This document shows positions 8,116 through 14,906 of a DNA stretch of 14,906 nucleotides, one piece after another. A model generated the notes under the pieces. That model did not search any database. It was not told where the DNA came from and saw only the letters and a list, made by a program, of their open reading frames with translations. Origin of the DNA: Tateyamaria sp. (GTDB taxonomy: Bacteria; Pseudomonadota; Alphaproteobacteria; Rhodobacterales; Rhodobacteraceae); assembly GCA_018668195.1 (NCBI GenBank), contig JABITU010000356.1, positions 1 through 14,906 on the forward strand, in the 5' to 3' direction. How positions within the stretch are numbered: the first letter of the stretch is position 1; each line of letters starts with the position of its first letter. The translations under genes and the position numbers were made by a program.

Positions 8116-9017
8116 GTTGGCAGGCGCGATTGCTAAATCCGTATTTGCGGCTGACTGAAAAGACGCACCTTTCGCGCGCCAAGGCGCCAGAAAAGCTGCG
8201 TCGCAGCTTTGACCTGAAATCACGGGTTTTCTTTCATGCGCCTTTTGGAACCCGAATGGATTGGCAAACGCTTGGGCCCGGGCGCGCGTTGCATATTGCG
8301 CCACAGGGGGCTGATGAAGGATTACGGGTGCTGTACTTTCACGGTGGTGGCTATGTCTTTGGCAATCCACGGACGCATTCGGCGATGCTGGGCACACTTG
8401 TACAACGTACGGGTGCCGTGGCAGTTCTGCCCGAGTACCCTCTCGCGCCCGAAGCACCCTTTCCCGCTGCAGTGGATCATGCTCTTGCGGCTTATTATGC
8501 CTGTCTTGCACAGGGGATGGATCCCAGTCGTTTAGTGATGGGGGGTGACAGTGCGGGCGGTGGCCTTGCGCTGGCTCTGTTGGCGCTGTTGATCGCAGAC
8601 GGTGCGCCGCTGCCTGCCGGTACATTTGCCTTTTCGCCGCTCACTGACCTAGGGTTTACCGGTGGCAGCATGGTGTCGAATGCTCGGGAAGATGTAGTTT
8701 TGCCTGCGCACCGCACCTCTGATATGGCAGCGCACTATTTGGCAGGGCATCGCGTGGATGACCCGCGTGCAACACCGTTGAAAGCTGATTTCAGGGGTGC
8801 GCCAGATGTGTGGCTGACCGTGGGCGATACAGAAATATTGTTGGATGATAGCCGCAGGATGGCCGCCCGGCTAAAAGCTCAGCGAGTGTCTGTCACGTTA
8901 GAGGTAGCGCACAATTTGCCGCATGTATGGCCGCTGTTTCACAACCTTTTGCCCGAGGCGAGGCGAACGCTGGACATGCTGAGCATATGGATCAAGGCAC
9001 GTACGAGCACCCGATAG
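8103..9017 (+). CDS. Alpha/beta hydrolase of the hormone-sensitive lipase family
   Basis: The 304-residue protein has the signatures of HSL-type (family IV) esterases: the oxyanion motif HGGG at 80-83, [13 protein letters not shown] at 111-123, the nucleophile motif GDSAGG at 148-153 with Ser150, and a C-terminal NLPHVWPLF with the likely catalytic His274. The acid is probably one of the residues in [10 protein letters not shown] (241-250), where the common DPL triplet is replaced. No signal peptide is visible, so it should be cytoplasmic. Members hydrolyse short acyl esters or related compounds; the natural substrate cannot be told. Its ATG lies within the last codons of gshB (13-base overlap), suggesting translational coupling, but a functional link with glutathione is only a guess. 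Its TAG stop is one base from the convergent comM stop. Confidence 0.9.
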   Translation: MPGLSWQARLLNPYLRLTEKTHLSRAKAPEKLRRSFDLKSRVFFHAPFGTRMDWQTLGPGRALHIAPQGADEGLRVLYFHGGGYVFGNPRTHSAMLGTLVQRTGAVAVLPEYPLAPEAPFPAAVDHALAAYYACLAQGMDPSRLVMGGDSAGGGLALALLALLIADGAPLPAGTFAFSPLTDLGFTGGSMVSNAREDVVLPAHRTSDMAAHYLAGHRVDDPRATPLKADFRGAPDVWLTVGDTEILLDDSRRMAARLKAQRVSVTLEVAHNLPHVWPLFHNLLPEARRTLDMLSIWIKARTSTR

Positions 9018-9018
9018 C

Positions 9019-10531
9019 TCAGGCTATTGCAAGCATTGGGATACGGTAGCTTATAGCCTCGGCAACATGGGATTTCTGCAGCGCTTTGGTGCCATCAAGG
9101 TCGGCTATTGTCCGAGCTACGCGCAGAACTCGGTGATAGCCGCGTGCGGACAGGCCAAAGCGTTCGGCAACCTTGGTCAAATGGGCTTGACCCTCTGCAT
9201 CTGGCGTGGCGCATTCCTCAAGTGCGGCACCGGCAAGGTCGGCATTGCTTCGATATGGGGTGCCTTGGAACCTGCGCACTTGTAGCGCTCGGGCGGCGGT
9301 AACGCGGGCCGCGACAGTGGCGGTATCATCACCCGCGGCGGGCAAGTCCAGATCGGCAAAGCTGACAGGCGGCACATCGACGCGCAGGTCAAAGCGATCC
9401 ATCAGCGGGCCTGAGATGCGGCCAAGGTAATCGTCGCCGCATGCAGGTGCGCGCCCACAGGCGCGTGCCGCATCGCTGAGATACCCGCATTTGCAGGGGT
9501 TAGCCGCAGCCACCAGCATGAACTTGCATGGATATTTCACATGGTTGTTGGCGCGCGCAATCATAACCTCTCCGGTTTCGATTGGCTGGCGCAGGGTTTC
9601 TAGAACAGCACGCGGAAATTCGGGAAACTCGTCCATGAACAAAACGCCATTATGGGCCAGAGATGCCTCGCCCGGCTTTGCGGCGCGACCGCCGCCGATG
9701 ATCGCCGCCATGGACGCTGTGTGATGCGGTTCGCGAAAAAGGACGATCCATGGAAACACCGCCAGCATCAAGCAGCCCAGCAAGCGAGTGGATCATTGAT
9801 GTCTCAAGGGCCTCTATGGCGGAAAGTGGGGGCAATATTCCGGGCAGGCGGGCGGCCAGCATAGATTTCCCTGAACCGGGCGTGCCGACCATCAATAGAT
9901 GGTGCCGCCCGGCAGCAGCGACTTCAAGGGCGCGTTTTGCTCGTTCCTGCCCTTTGACATCGCGCAGATCCGGTATGCTGTTGGTCTGTGCGATTTGACC
10001 CGCTGTTGCAGGTTCCAACGGTGCCTGCCCGGTAAAGTGGCGAACGACCTCGTTCATGGATTTGGCTGCGATCACCTTAGTGGCGTCGACCCATGCTGCT
10101 TCAGCGCCGGATCCTTGCGGACAAAGCAGATCACGGTTTTGCTCAGCAGCAGCCATTGCTGCTGGTAATGCGCCCAGAACGGGCACCAGCGCTCCGTCCA
10201 GAGACAATTCACCCAAGGCGATGGTTCCCTCAACCGTGTCCTTGGGCAGGATGCCAAGTGCGGCCAGCATCGCCAGAGCAATTGGCAGATCAAAATGAGA
10301 TCCTTCCTTGGGTAGATCTGCGGGTGAGAGGTTGATCGTGATCCGCTTGGAAGGCAGCGCGATGGACATGGCTGTAAGGGCAGCGCGCACGCGCTCGCGT
10401 GCTTCGGACACCGCTTTATCGGGCAAGCCCACGATAGAAAAGGCTGGCATGCCCGGCGTCATTGCACATTGGACTTCGACTTCGCGCGCCTCAACACCTT
10501 GAAATGCAACTGTGTAGGCTCGTGCCACCAT
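9019..10531 (-). pseudogene. comM: comM/YifB Mg-chelatase-like AAA+ ATPase, broken by a one-base frameshift
   Basis: ComM (YifB family) is a hexameric helicase that promotes branch migration during natural transformation; in Rhodobacter capsulatus it is among the genes needed to receive gene transfer agent DNA. From ATG 10531 (AAGGA 7 bases upstream) the first 265 residues are normal: MVARAYTVAFQG, a LonC-like N-terminal domain, DVKGQERAKRALEVAAAG and Walker A GTPGSGKS at 216-223. At a run of five T on the coding strand (A-run 9736-9740) the frame is lost and ends near 9650. The correct continuation, REPHHTASMAAIIGGG, Walker B GVLFMDEF, ANPCKCG and MDRFDL, lies in the next frame and runs to TGA at 9019. 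Removing one T restores 503 residues, the usual family length. The cause may be a real mutation, a sequencing error or, less likely, recoding. Confidence 0.92.
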
Positions 10532-10574
10532 GCTCAAATCCTTTGGGTATGGTTAATGGCTAGGGTGTTGAGGT

Positions 10575-10588
10575 TTAAGATTGATTAA
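10575..10588. promoter_or_regulatory. Possible CtrA-like site upstream of comM
   Basis: TTAA at 10575-10578 and TTAA at 10585-10588 (followed by C) are separated by six bases, about 45-55 bp upstream of the comM ATG. The alphaproteobacterial CtrA consensus is TTAA-N7-TTAA, so the spacing is one base short. The idea is attractive because comM homologues in Rhodobacterales are reported as part of CtrA-dependent competence/GTA-recipient genes, but AT-rich promoters carry TTAA by chance. Confidence 0.3.
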
Positions 10589-10670
10589 CACGCAAAAGTT
10601 GAATGGTTGGGGCTGAGTATTTTTGCCGGAACAAGGACATTTGCAATTTCCGTTGTATTACGCGCCCATT

Positions 10671-11348
10671 TCAGATCGGCCATTCCTGTGTCGGAAGCCC
10701 ATGGTCATCAGGAACTGGTTCATAATGAACTTGCAGACCTTTGGTGCGCCATTTTACGAATGCAGGGTCGCGCAGCGTTTGCAGCGCATAAGCTTTGGTC
10801 GAGGCCCGCACCGGCAGACCGTAGCCAATCATCCGGGCGCAGACCGGGGCAAAAAATACATCGGCAAGTGAATATTGGCCAAAGAGCCATTTGCCATCAG
10901 TCTTAAACTTCGCAGCATGTGCCCAAAGTGTTTCGATACGGTTCAGATCAGCACGCACAGCGGCATTGGCCTGAAACCCCTGGATAACATATAGCAACTG
11001 CATCGGGCACGCCTCACGCAACTCGGAAAACCCCGCTGCCATTTCCGCACAAAGCCAACGGGCCGTGGCACGTGCGTCGGGGTCAGTGGGCCACATTTGT
11101 GCCTTTGGATTTTCCTCTGCCAGGGTTTCGGCCATGGCCAATGTCTCTCCCACGATCACGCCATCGGGTCGTTGCATGACCGGCACCAGCCGTGCAGGGT
11201 GTAAAGGGGCCAGATCATCCGTCATTGTTCCGGAATATAGCCCCACCATGTGGATGCGATGGGGCAGATTGAAGTTCTCCATCATCAGCCAACCACGCAA
11301 GGACCAGCTAGAGAATGCGCGATCGCCGATATAGAGGTCATAGGTCAT
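10671..11348 (-). CDS. Glutathione S-transferase family protein
   Basis: The 225-residue protein has the two-domain GST layout. The thioredoxin-like N-terminal domain has FSSWSLRGWL at 12-21, where the SSWS resembles the catalytic Ser motif of zeta/beta-like bacterial GSTs. It also has the cis-proline segment ARLVPVM at 52-58 (Pro56) and VGETLAMAETLAE at 66-78, where Glu-Thr stands in for the glutathione-binding Glu-Ser. The helical C-terminal domain contains WLFGQYSLADVFFAPV at 154-169, the usual folding motif. It probably uses glutathione for conjugation, isomerisation or peroxide reduction in the cytoplasm; the substrate is unknown. ATG at 11348 has no strong ribosome binding site. It lies 59 bp downstream of the histidine phosphatase and may be the last gene of a cobU-phosphatase-GST unit. 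It does not overlap comM. Confidence 0.9.
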   Translation of the reverse strand: MTYDLYIGDRAFSSWSLRGWLMMENFNLPHRIHMVGLYSGTMTDDLAPLHPARLVPVMQRPDGVIVGETLAMAETLAEENPKAQMWPTDPDARATARWLCAEMAAGFSELREACPMQLLYVIQGFQANAAVRADLNRIETLWAHAAKFKTDGKWLFGQYSLADVFFAPVCARMIGYGLPVRASTKAYALQTLRDPAFVKWRTKGLQVHYEPVPDDHGLPTQEWPI

Positions 11349-11407
11349 GACAGCAGCCTAGCCCCAAACAGGCGCATGTTTCCAATTGTGATATGTGCCA
11401 AAGGGGA

Positions 11408-11980
11408 TCACGGATTGTGATTGATCACCTCGGCGCGCTTTTCATCTGGACGTAGCGTCGTGACTGACAGTGGGTCGATCTTGTGCGCCAGCACTTCGTA
11501 AGACCCAAGCCCAAGCACAGCTTGGACTTGGGTCAGGATCACGCCAAAGTGAGCGACGGCAATGATGTGTGCATTCGGATGGTTTGCCTCTATCCGGCGA
11601 ACGGCCATGGCAACGCGGGCAGCTGACTGATGCCAGCTTTCGCCTCCGGGGGGGCGGTGATCGCCGGGGGTTTCCCAGTAGGCACGGCTGAGTTCAGGGT
11701 GCCACTCGGCTACGGTGCTGAAATGGACACCGTCCCAAGTACCGAAATGAAATTCTCGCAAGGCCGGATCGTGTGGCAAACGCCTGCGATCACCCTGAAT
11801 GGCATCAGCCGTGTTAACAGCGCGGGTAAGGTCAGAGGACACGACGATTGCATCACCCGGCAGATGCGCACTTAATCGGGCGATTGCGGCCGTGTCTGAC
11901 AGGTCGGCGGGCACATCGCGCCAACCGGTAAAGGTTTTTTGGTGGGTGGGCCCATGCCTGATCCAGTGCCAGGTGGTCAT
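11408..11980 (-). CDS. Histidine phosphatase, probable alpha-ribazole phosphatase (CobC-like)
   Basis: The 190-residue protein belongs to the phosphoglycerate-mutase-like histidine phosphatases: RHG at 8-10 with the phospho-accepting His9, Arg53 in SSDLTRAVNTAD, Glu76 in LREFHFGTWDG, PGGES at 111-115 and the second histidine His144 in AVAHFGVI. CobC-type enzymes remove phosphate from alpha-ribazole phosphate or adenosylcobalamin phosphate in the last steps of cobalamin assembly. The specific role is inferred from the neighbour: its ATG overlaps the cobU stop by four bases (ATGA), so the two are translationally coupled and probably act in one pathway. From its own sequence alone, a general phosphatase would be an equally fair name, so the symbol is left blank. 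Confidence 0.82.
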   Translation of the reverse strand: MTTWHWIRHGPTHQKTFTGWRDVPADLSDTAAIARLSAHLPGDAIVVSSDLTRAVNTADAIQGDRRRLPHDPALREFHFGTWDGVHFSTVAEWHPELSRAYWETPGDHRPPGGESWHQSAARVAMAVRRIEANHPNAHIIAVAHFGVILTQVQAVLGLGSYEVLAHKIDPLSVTTLRPDEKRAEVINHNP

Positions 11981-12507
11981 GGGTGAACGCCTTTGAGCGT
12001 TTGGCTAAGACCTGCAACCACATGTATCACACAGTCAGCCTGAGCCGCGAGGGCGATGTTCAGGCGCCCCTGTGCCTCTCGGAATTGTCGAGCAAGCGCA
12101 TTATCAGGTACGATGCCCTGACCCACCTCGTTAGTGACCACAACCACTGGCGCGGCGCAGTCGGACAGAGCGTTCAAAAGGTTGCTCTGGGCGTCGGATA
12201 GATCATCGCCGTCCAGCAGTGCGTTAGTCAGCCACATGGTTGCGCAGTCCAGCAGAACCGCGTGCCCGTGCACGCAGGATTTAAGCGCCTGAGCAGTGTC
12301 ATTTGCCGCATCAACATTAGTCCAGCGGGCGTTGCGGCGCGCTTTATGCACCTTAATTTTGGCTTCCATTTCTTCGTCGAATACCCGCGATGTCGCTAAG
12401 TAGGCCGGGTGTAAGCCACTGTTCAGGATTATTTTTTCTGCAGTCACAGATTTTCCCGAGGCGGCGCCGCCTAGAACGAGTGTAAGGGCAGACAACACTT
12501 TTTCCAT
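11977..12507 (-). CDS. cobU: Adenosylcobinamide kinase / adenosylcobinamide-phosphate guanylyltransferase
   Basis: CobU (CobP) phosphorylates adenosylcobinamide and then transfers GMP to it, preparing the corrinoid for addition of the lower ligand. The 176-residue protein has the P-loop GGAASGKS at 13-20, LATSRVFDEEMEAKIKVHKARR at about 38-58 with His54 in the position of the guanylated histidine of Salmonella CobU, LLDCATMWLTNAL at 85-97, VVVTNEVGQGIVP at 122-134 and VVAGLSQTLKG at 163-173. The open frame extends 60 codons further upstream, but that part is unlike the family and lies in the divergent promoter region, so the ATG at 12507 is chosen. It is divergent from rpoH (83 bp between starts). 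I see no cobalamin riboswitch in that short gap. The rest of the cobalamin pathway is not in the window. Confidence 0.95.
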   Translation of the reverse strand: MEKVLSALTLVLGGAASGKSVTAEKIILNSGLHPAYLATSRVFDEEMEAKIKVHKARRNARWTNVDAANDTAQALKSCVHGHAVLLDCATMWLTNALLDGDDLSDAQSNLLNALSDCAAPVVVVTNEVGQGIVPDNALARQFREAQGRLNIALAAQADCVIHVVAGLSQTLKGVHP

Positions 12508-12515
12508 CTTTCTGG

Positions 12516-12543
12516 TGAACCGAAACAAGATGCCATGCGTAAA
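12516..12543 (+). promoter_or_regulatory. Candidate ECF/RpoE-type promoter of rpoH
   Basis: TGAACC at 12516-12521 and CGTAAA at 12538-12543 are separated by 16 bases, and the second element lies about 47 bases before the rpoH ATG. Rhodobacter RpoE (the ChrR-controlled sigma factor) uses promoters with TGATCC-like -35 and CGTAAG/TAAG-like -10 elements, and it drives rpoHII in R. sphaeroides. Here the -35 has one mismatch from TGATCC. The consensus is recalled, not computed, and the match is imperfect. Confidence 0.35.
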
Positions 12544-12590
12544 CAATACAAGAAAGCAAAGCAAGTATATCTGTTCCGGGGGATGACCGA

Positions 12591-13469
12591 ATGCCATTAG
12601 ACAATTCCAGAGACATGTCGCTATCTCGCACAGCAATGAAAGCCGAATTGCTGGACGCTGAGACTGAACTCCGCTTGGCATATGCATGGCGTGACGAACG
12701 TGACGAAGCCGCTTTGCACCGGCTGATAACGGCCTACATGCGTTTGGCCATTTCGATGGCGTCCAAGTTTAAACGCTATGGTGCACCAATGAACGACCTG
12801 ATCCAAGAGGCGGGCTTGGGTTTGATGAAGGCCGCAGACAAGTTTGACCCAGACCGCGGCGTTCGCTTCTCGACATATGCGGTTTGGTGGATCAAGGCGT
12901 CTATACAAGATCATGTCATGCGGAACTGGTCGATGGTGCGAACCGGGTCGACGTCATCGCAAAAATCGCTGTTTTTCAACATGCGCCGTGTACAAGCGCG
13001 CCTTGAGCGTGAAAGCCAAGCCGCGGGCGAGACTTTGGATAAGCATCAGTTGCGGCAGCTAATCTCGACAGAAATTGGTGTCCCACTTCATGATGTAGAG
13101 ATGATGGAAGGTCGCTTGTCGGGCTCTGACTATTCGCTGAACGCGACACAGTCGGTCGATGACGAAGGCCGCGAATGGATTGATGCGCTGGAAGACGAAA
13201 GCGCACAGGCCGCCGAAACAGTTGAGCATTCGCATGATACTGAACAACTGCGCGCGTGGTTACTTGACGCGCTGAACGGTTTGAATGAACGTGAGCGGTT
13301 CATCGTGCGCGAGCGGAAACTTCTTGACGAGCCGCGAACATTGGAAAGCCTCGGGCAGGAATTGAAGTTGTCCAAAGAGCGGGTCAGGCAGTTGGAAGCG
13401 GCCGCTTTCGGTAAGATGCGTAAAGCACTGGAAAGCCAAAGCCGCGAGGTGCATCACTTCCTCGCATGA
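12591..13469 (+). CDS. rpoH: RNA polymerase sigma factor RpoH, RpoHII type
   Basis: This 292-residue sigma-70 family factor has region 2 motifs DLIQEAGLGLMKAADKFDP (69-87) and RFSTYAVWWIKASIQDHVM (92-110), followed by the RpoH-specific box SQKSLFFNMRR at 123-133, which contacts core polymerase in heat-shock sigmas. Region 4 ends with a helix-turn-helix, TLESLGQELKLSKERVRQLE at 250-269. The N-terminus (SRTAMKAELLDAETELRLAYAWRDERDE) and the phrase MRNWSMVRTGSTSSQK fit the RpoHII branch of Rhodobacteraceae rather than the classical RpoHI. In R. sphaeroides RpoHII acts downstream of RpoE in the singlet-oxygen response and shares part of the heat-shock regulon. The start has GGGGGA 7 bases upstream. 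A possible RpoE-like promoter precedes it. The gene overlaps the ChaN-like gene by four bases. Confidence 0.95.
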   Translation: MPLDNSRDMSLSRTAMKAELLDAETELRLAYAWRDERDEAALHRLITAYMRLAISMASKFKRYGAPMNDLIQEAGLGLMKAADKFDPDRGVRFSTYAVWWIKASIQDHVMRNWSMVRTGSTSSQKSLFFNMRRVQARLERESQAAGETLDKHQLRQLISTEIGVPLHDVEMMEGRLSGSDYSLNATQSVDDEGREWIDALEDESAQAAETVEHSHDTEQLRAWLLDALNGLNERERFIVRERKLLDEPRTLESLGQELKLSKERVRQLEAAAFGKMRKALESQSREVHHFLA

Positions 13470-14236
13470 GATGCCTTGCGTTTTTAATGATGGTTGTGTT
13501 TGGCCTACCTGTGGTGGCAAGCCCATTTTCAGCAGATGTAGTCGTGTTGGGGGAACTGCACGACAACTCACATCACCACGACCGACAAGCGCGCATCGTC
13601 GCGCAGCTGGCCCCGACAGCTTTGGTGTTCGAAATGCTGACCGGCCCTCAGGCTTTGGCCAATATACCCGGAGGCGGTTCTGAAGCGTTGGAAACGGCCT
13701 TTGCCTGGGAAAACAGTGGCTGGCCTGATTTTTCCATATACTATCCAATTTTTGCTGCTGCCCCTGCGGCACGTGTGTTTGGGGCAGCTGTGCCCCGCGA
13801 TGCTGCACGAAAAGCGATGCGTGACGGCGTTGCCTTTGCCTTTGGGATCGGGGCAGGCAGCTATGGTTTGACCAAACCCTTGAACCCAGATGAACAAAAG
13901 GCGCGCGAAGCGCTGCAGATGGCTGCGCATTGCGATGTAATGCCACCCGAGATGCTGCCCGCGATGGTTAACATTCAGCGTTTGCGGGATGCAGAGCTGG
14001 CCAAGATGGCACTGCGCGCATTCCAGTTAACAGGCGGGCCTGTAATTGTAATTACTGGCAATGGCCACGCGCGTTTGGATTGGGGGATGCCGGTCTACCT
14101 CGCGCGGGTGGCACCCGATCTGAAAATTGTGACCCTGGGACAGGGCGAAGATGGTGTTCCGCCAAAGGGTAGATTTGATATTGTCGAGATGACACCGGGT
14201 ATCGATCGCCTCGATCCTTGTCTCGCGTTCCGCTAG
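13466..14236 (+). CDS. ChaN-like (DUF399) secreted protein, possible haem binder
   Basis: The 256-residue protein begins with a hydrophobic signal-like segment (residues 1-19, ending VVAS) and then VVVLGELHDNSHHHDRQ at 25-41, the hallmark of ChaN/DUF399 proteins. Glu56 in VFEML, a central part with EMLPAMVNIQRLRDAELAKM (162-181) and VITGNGHARLDWGMP (195-209) complete the family pattern. Campylobacter ChaN is an iron-regulated lipoprotein that binds a pair of haems, so a role in haem handling or the cell envelope is plausible but unproven here. Unlike lipoprotein members there is no lipobox cysteine (Cys3 is too early), so it may be a soluble periplasmic protein. Its ATG overlaps the rpoH stop (ATGA), implying translational coupling. 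The stop is followed by 76 bases and coaBC. Confidence 0.85.
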   Translation: MRCLAFLMMVVFGLPVVASPFSADVVVLGELHDNSHHHDRQARIVAQLAPTALVFEMLTGPQALANIPGGGSEALETAFAWENSGWPDFSIYYPIFAAAPAARVFGAAVPRDAARKAMRDGVAFAFGIGAGSYGLTKPLNPDEQKAREALQMAAHCDVMPPEMLPAMVNIQRLRDAELAKMALRAFQLTGGPVIVITGNGHARLDWGMPVYLARVAPDLKIVTLGQGEDGVPPKGRFDIVEMTPGIDRLDPCLAFR

Positions 14237-14312
14237 TCATGCTTGCGCGGGCTGGCCCTTGGCTCTGCAGCAGACTATGGTCTCGTTCAACATCACGATC
14301 GGAGCAAGCATC

Positions 14313-14906
14313 ATGCTGACGGACAAGCGCATTCTGCTGATCCTTACTGGGGGGATCGCGGCCTATAAGGGGCTCGATCTTATTCGACGATTGCGCGCGC
14401 GTGGTGCACAGGTCACGCCGGTGCTGACCCGTGCGGCAGAACAGTTCGTGACACCACTTGCCGTGTCGGCCTTGGCAGGGCAGAAAGTTTACCGTGATCT
14501 GTTCGATCTGACCGATGAGGCAGAGATGGGGCACATTCAACTATCGCGCTCAGCAGATCTGATTTTGGTGGCCCCCGCAACGGCAGACATCATGGCAAAG
14601 ATGGCGCAGGGGCGGGCTGACGATCTGGCATCGACGCTGCTGTTGGCAACAGATACGCCAGTGATGATCGCGCCTGCGATGAACGTGCGCATGTGGGAAC
14701 ATGCGGCGACACAGCGCAATCTGGCGCAGTTGCGCAACGACGGTGTGGCGGTGATTGGGCCAAATGATGGCGATATGGCCTGTGGCGAGTTTGGGCCGGG
14801 TCGGATGTCAGAGCCGTTGGAAATCGTGGATGCGGTGGCCGGGCACTTTGGCCCACGCCCTTTGACAGGACGCCGCGTGCTGGTGACGTCCGGCCCCACG
14901 CAAGAG
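14313..14906 (+). CDS. coaBC: CoaBC bifunctional enzyme: 4'-phosphopantothenoylcysteine decarboxylase and synthetase, partial
   Basis: CoaBC (Dfp) makes 4'-phosphopantetheine for coenzyme A: the CoaB half adds cysteine to 4'-phosphopantothenate and the FMN-dependent CoaC half decarboxylates the product. The 198 codons present cover the whole CoaC domain: ILLILTGGIAAYKGLDLI at 7-24, catalytic His74 in EMGHIQLSRSADLILVAPAT, PAMN at 121-124 (Asn124) and DMACGEFGPGRM at 154-165 with the reactive Cys157. The CoaB domain begins with RRVLVTSGPTQE at the window edge; the rest is outside. ATG at 14313 has GGAG 8 bases upstream. It follows the ChaN-like gene on the same strand by 76 bp and may share its transcript. 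Confidence 0.97.
   Translation, partial: MLTDKRILLILTGGIAAYKGLDLIRRLRARGAQVTPVLTRAAEQFVTPLAVSALAGQKVYRDLFDLTDEAEMGHIQLSRSADLILVAPATADIMAKMAQGRADDLASTLLLATDTPVMIAPAMNVRMWEHAATQRNLAQLRNDGVAVIGPNDGDMACGEFGPGRMSEPLEIVDAVAGHFGPRPLTGRRVLVTSGPTQE

Noticed and set aside
8044..8625. 193-codon leftward frame opposite the hydrolase
   Set aside because: The rightward hydrolase has clear catalytic motifs; this frame has none and is a shadow.
12508..12590. Cobalamin riboswitch upstream of cobU
   Set aside because: The gap is only 83 bp and no B12-box-like sequence was seen; too short for the known element.
12508..12687. 60-codon upstream extension of cobU
   Set aside because: It would overlap the start of rpoH, is unlike CobU proteins, and the P-loop sits at the normal distance from ATG 12507.
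13260..13946. 228-codon leftward frame opposite rpoH and the ChaN-like gene
   Set aside because: Both rightward genes show complete family motifs; the antisense frame resembles nothing known.
14239..14319. 26-codon frame just before coaBC, overlapping its start
   Set aside because: No ribosome binding site and no conservation visible; a chance frame is likelier than a leader peptide.

Overview
The window looks like ordinary chromosomal DNA of an alphaproteobacterium, most likely of the Rhodobacteraceae (Roseobacter group). This rests on recognisable protein sequences (a RpoHII-type sigma factor, a MurJ N-terminus, GlnD, CoaBC) and on gene neighbourhoods familiar from that family. It is an inference from memory, not a database result. 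I see no IS element, prophage, CRISPR array, rRNA or tRNA, and no convincing undescribed system. The interesting points are local: a broken comM, a possible slippery start in front of yraN, and two candidate regulatory sites.

Layout. Positions 1-5604 are read leftwards: the first codons of murJ (lipid II flippase), a roughly 390-bp gap, a membrane fatty acid desaturase, glnD (the nitrogen-status uridylyltransferase) and an LpoA-like lipoprotein. From 5699 to 9017 genes read rightwards: rsmI, yraN, gshB and an alpha/beta hydrolase. The lpoA-like/rsmI/yraN grouping is a classic proteobacterial neighbourhood, here with the lipoprotein divergent. From 9019 to 12507 genes read leftwards again: comM (one-base frameshift), a glutathione S-transferase-like gene, and a histidine phosphatase overlapping cobU. 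From 12591 to the end genes read rightwards: rpoH (RpoHII type), an overlapping ChaN-like gene, and the first 198 codons of coaBC.

How the genes work together. GshB makes glutathione and the GST-like protein may use it. RpoHII-type sigma factors in Rhodobacter act in the singlet-oxygen/oxidative response, and a candidate RpoE-type promoter lies in front of this one. CobU and the adjacent phosphatase fit two steps of cobalamin nucleotide-loop assembly. MurJ and the LpoA-like protein belong to peptidoglycan synthesis. RsmI methylates 16S rRNA, and CoaBC makes 4'-phosphopantetheine for coenzyme A.

Two places involve T-runs where removing one T would join reading frames: in comM (disrupting) and just before yraN (extending it to a start with a good ribosome binding site). 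They could be real mutations, recoding sites or sequencing errors. The sequence alone cannot decide.
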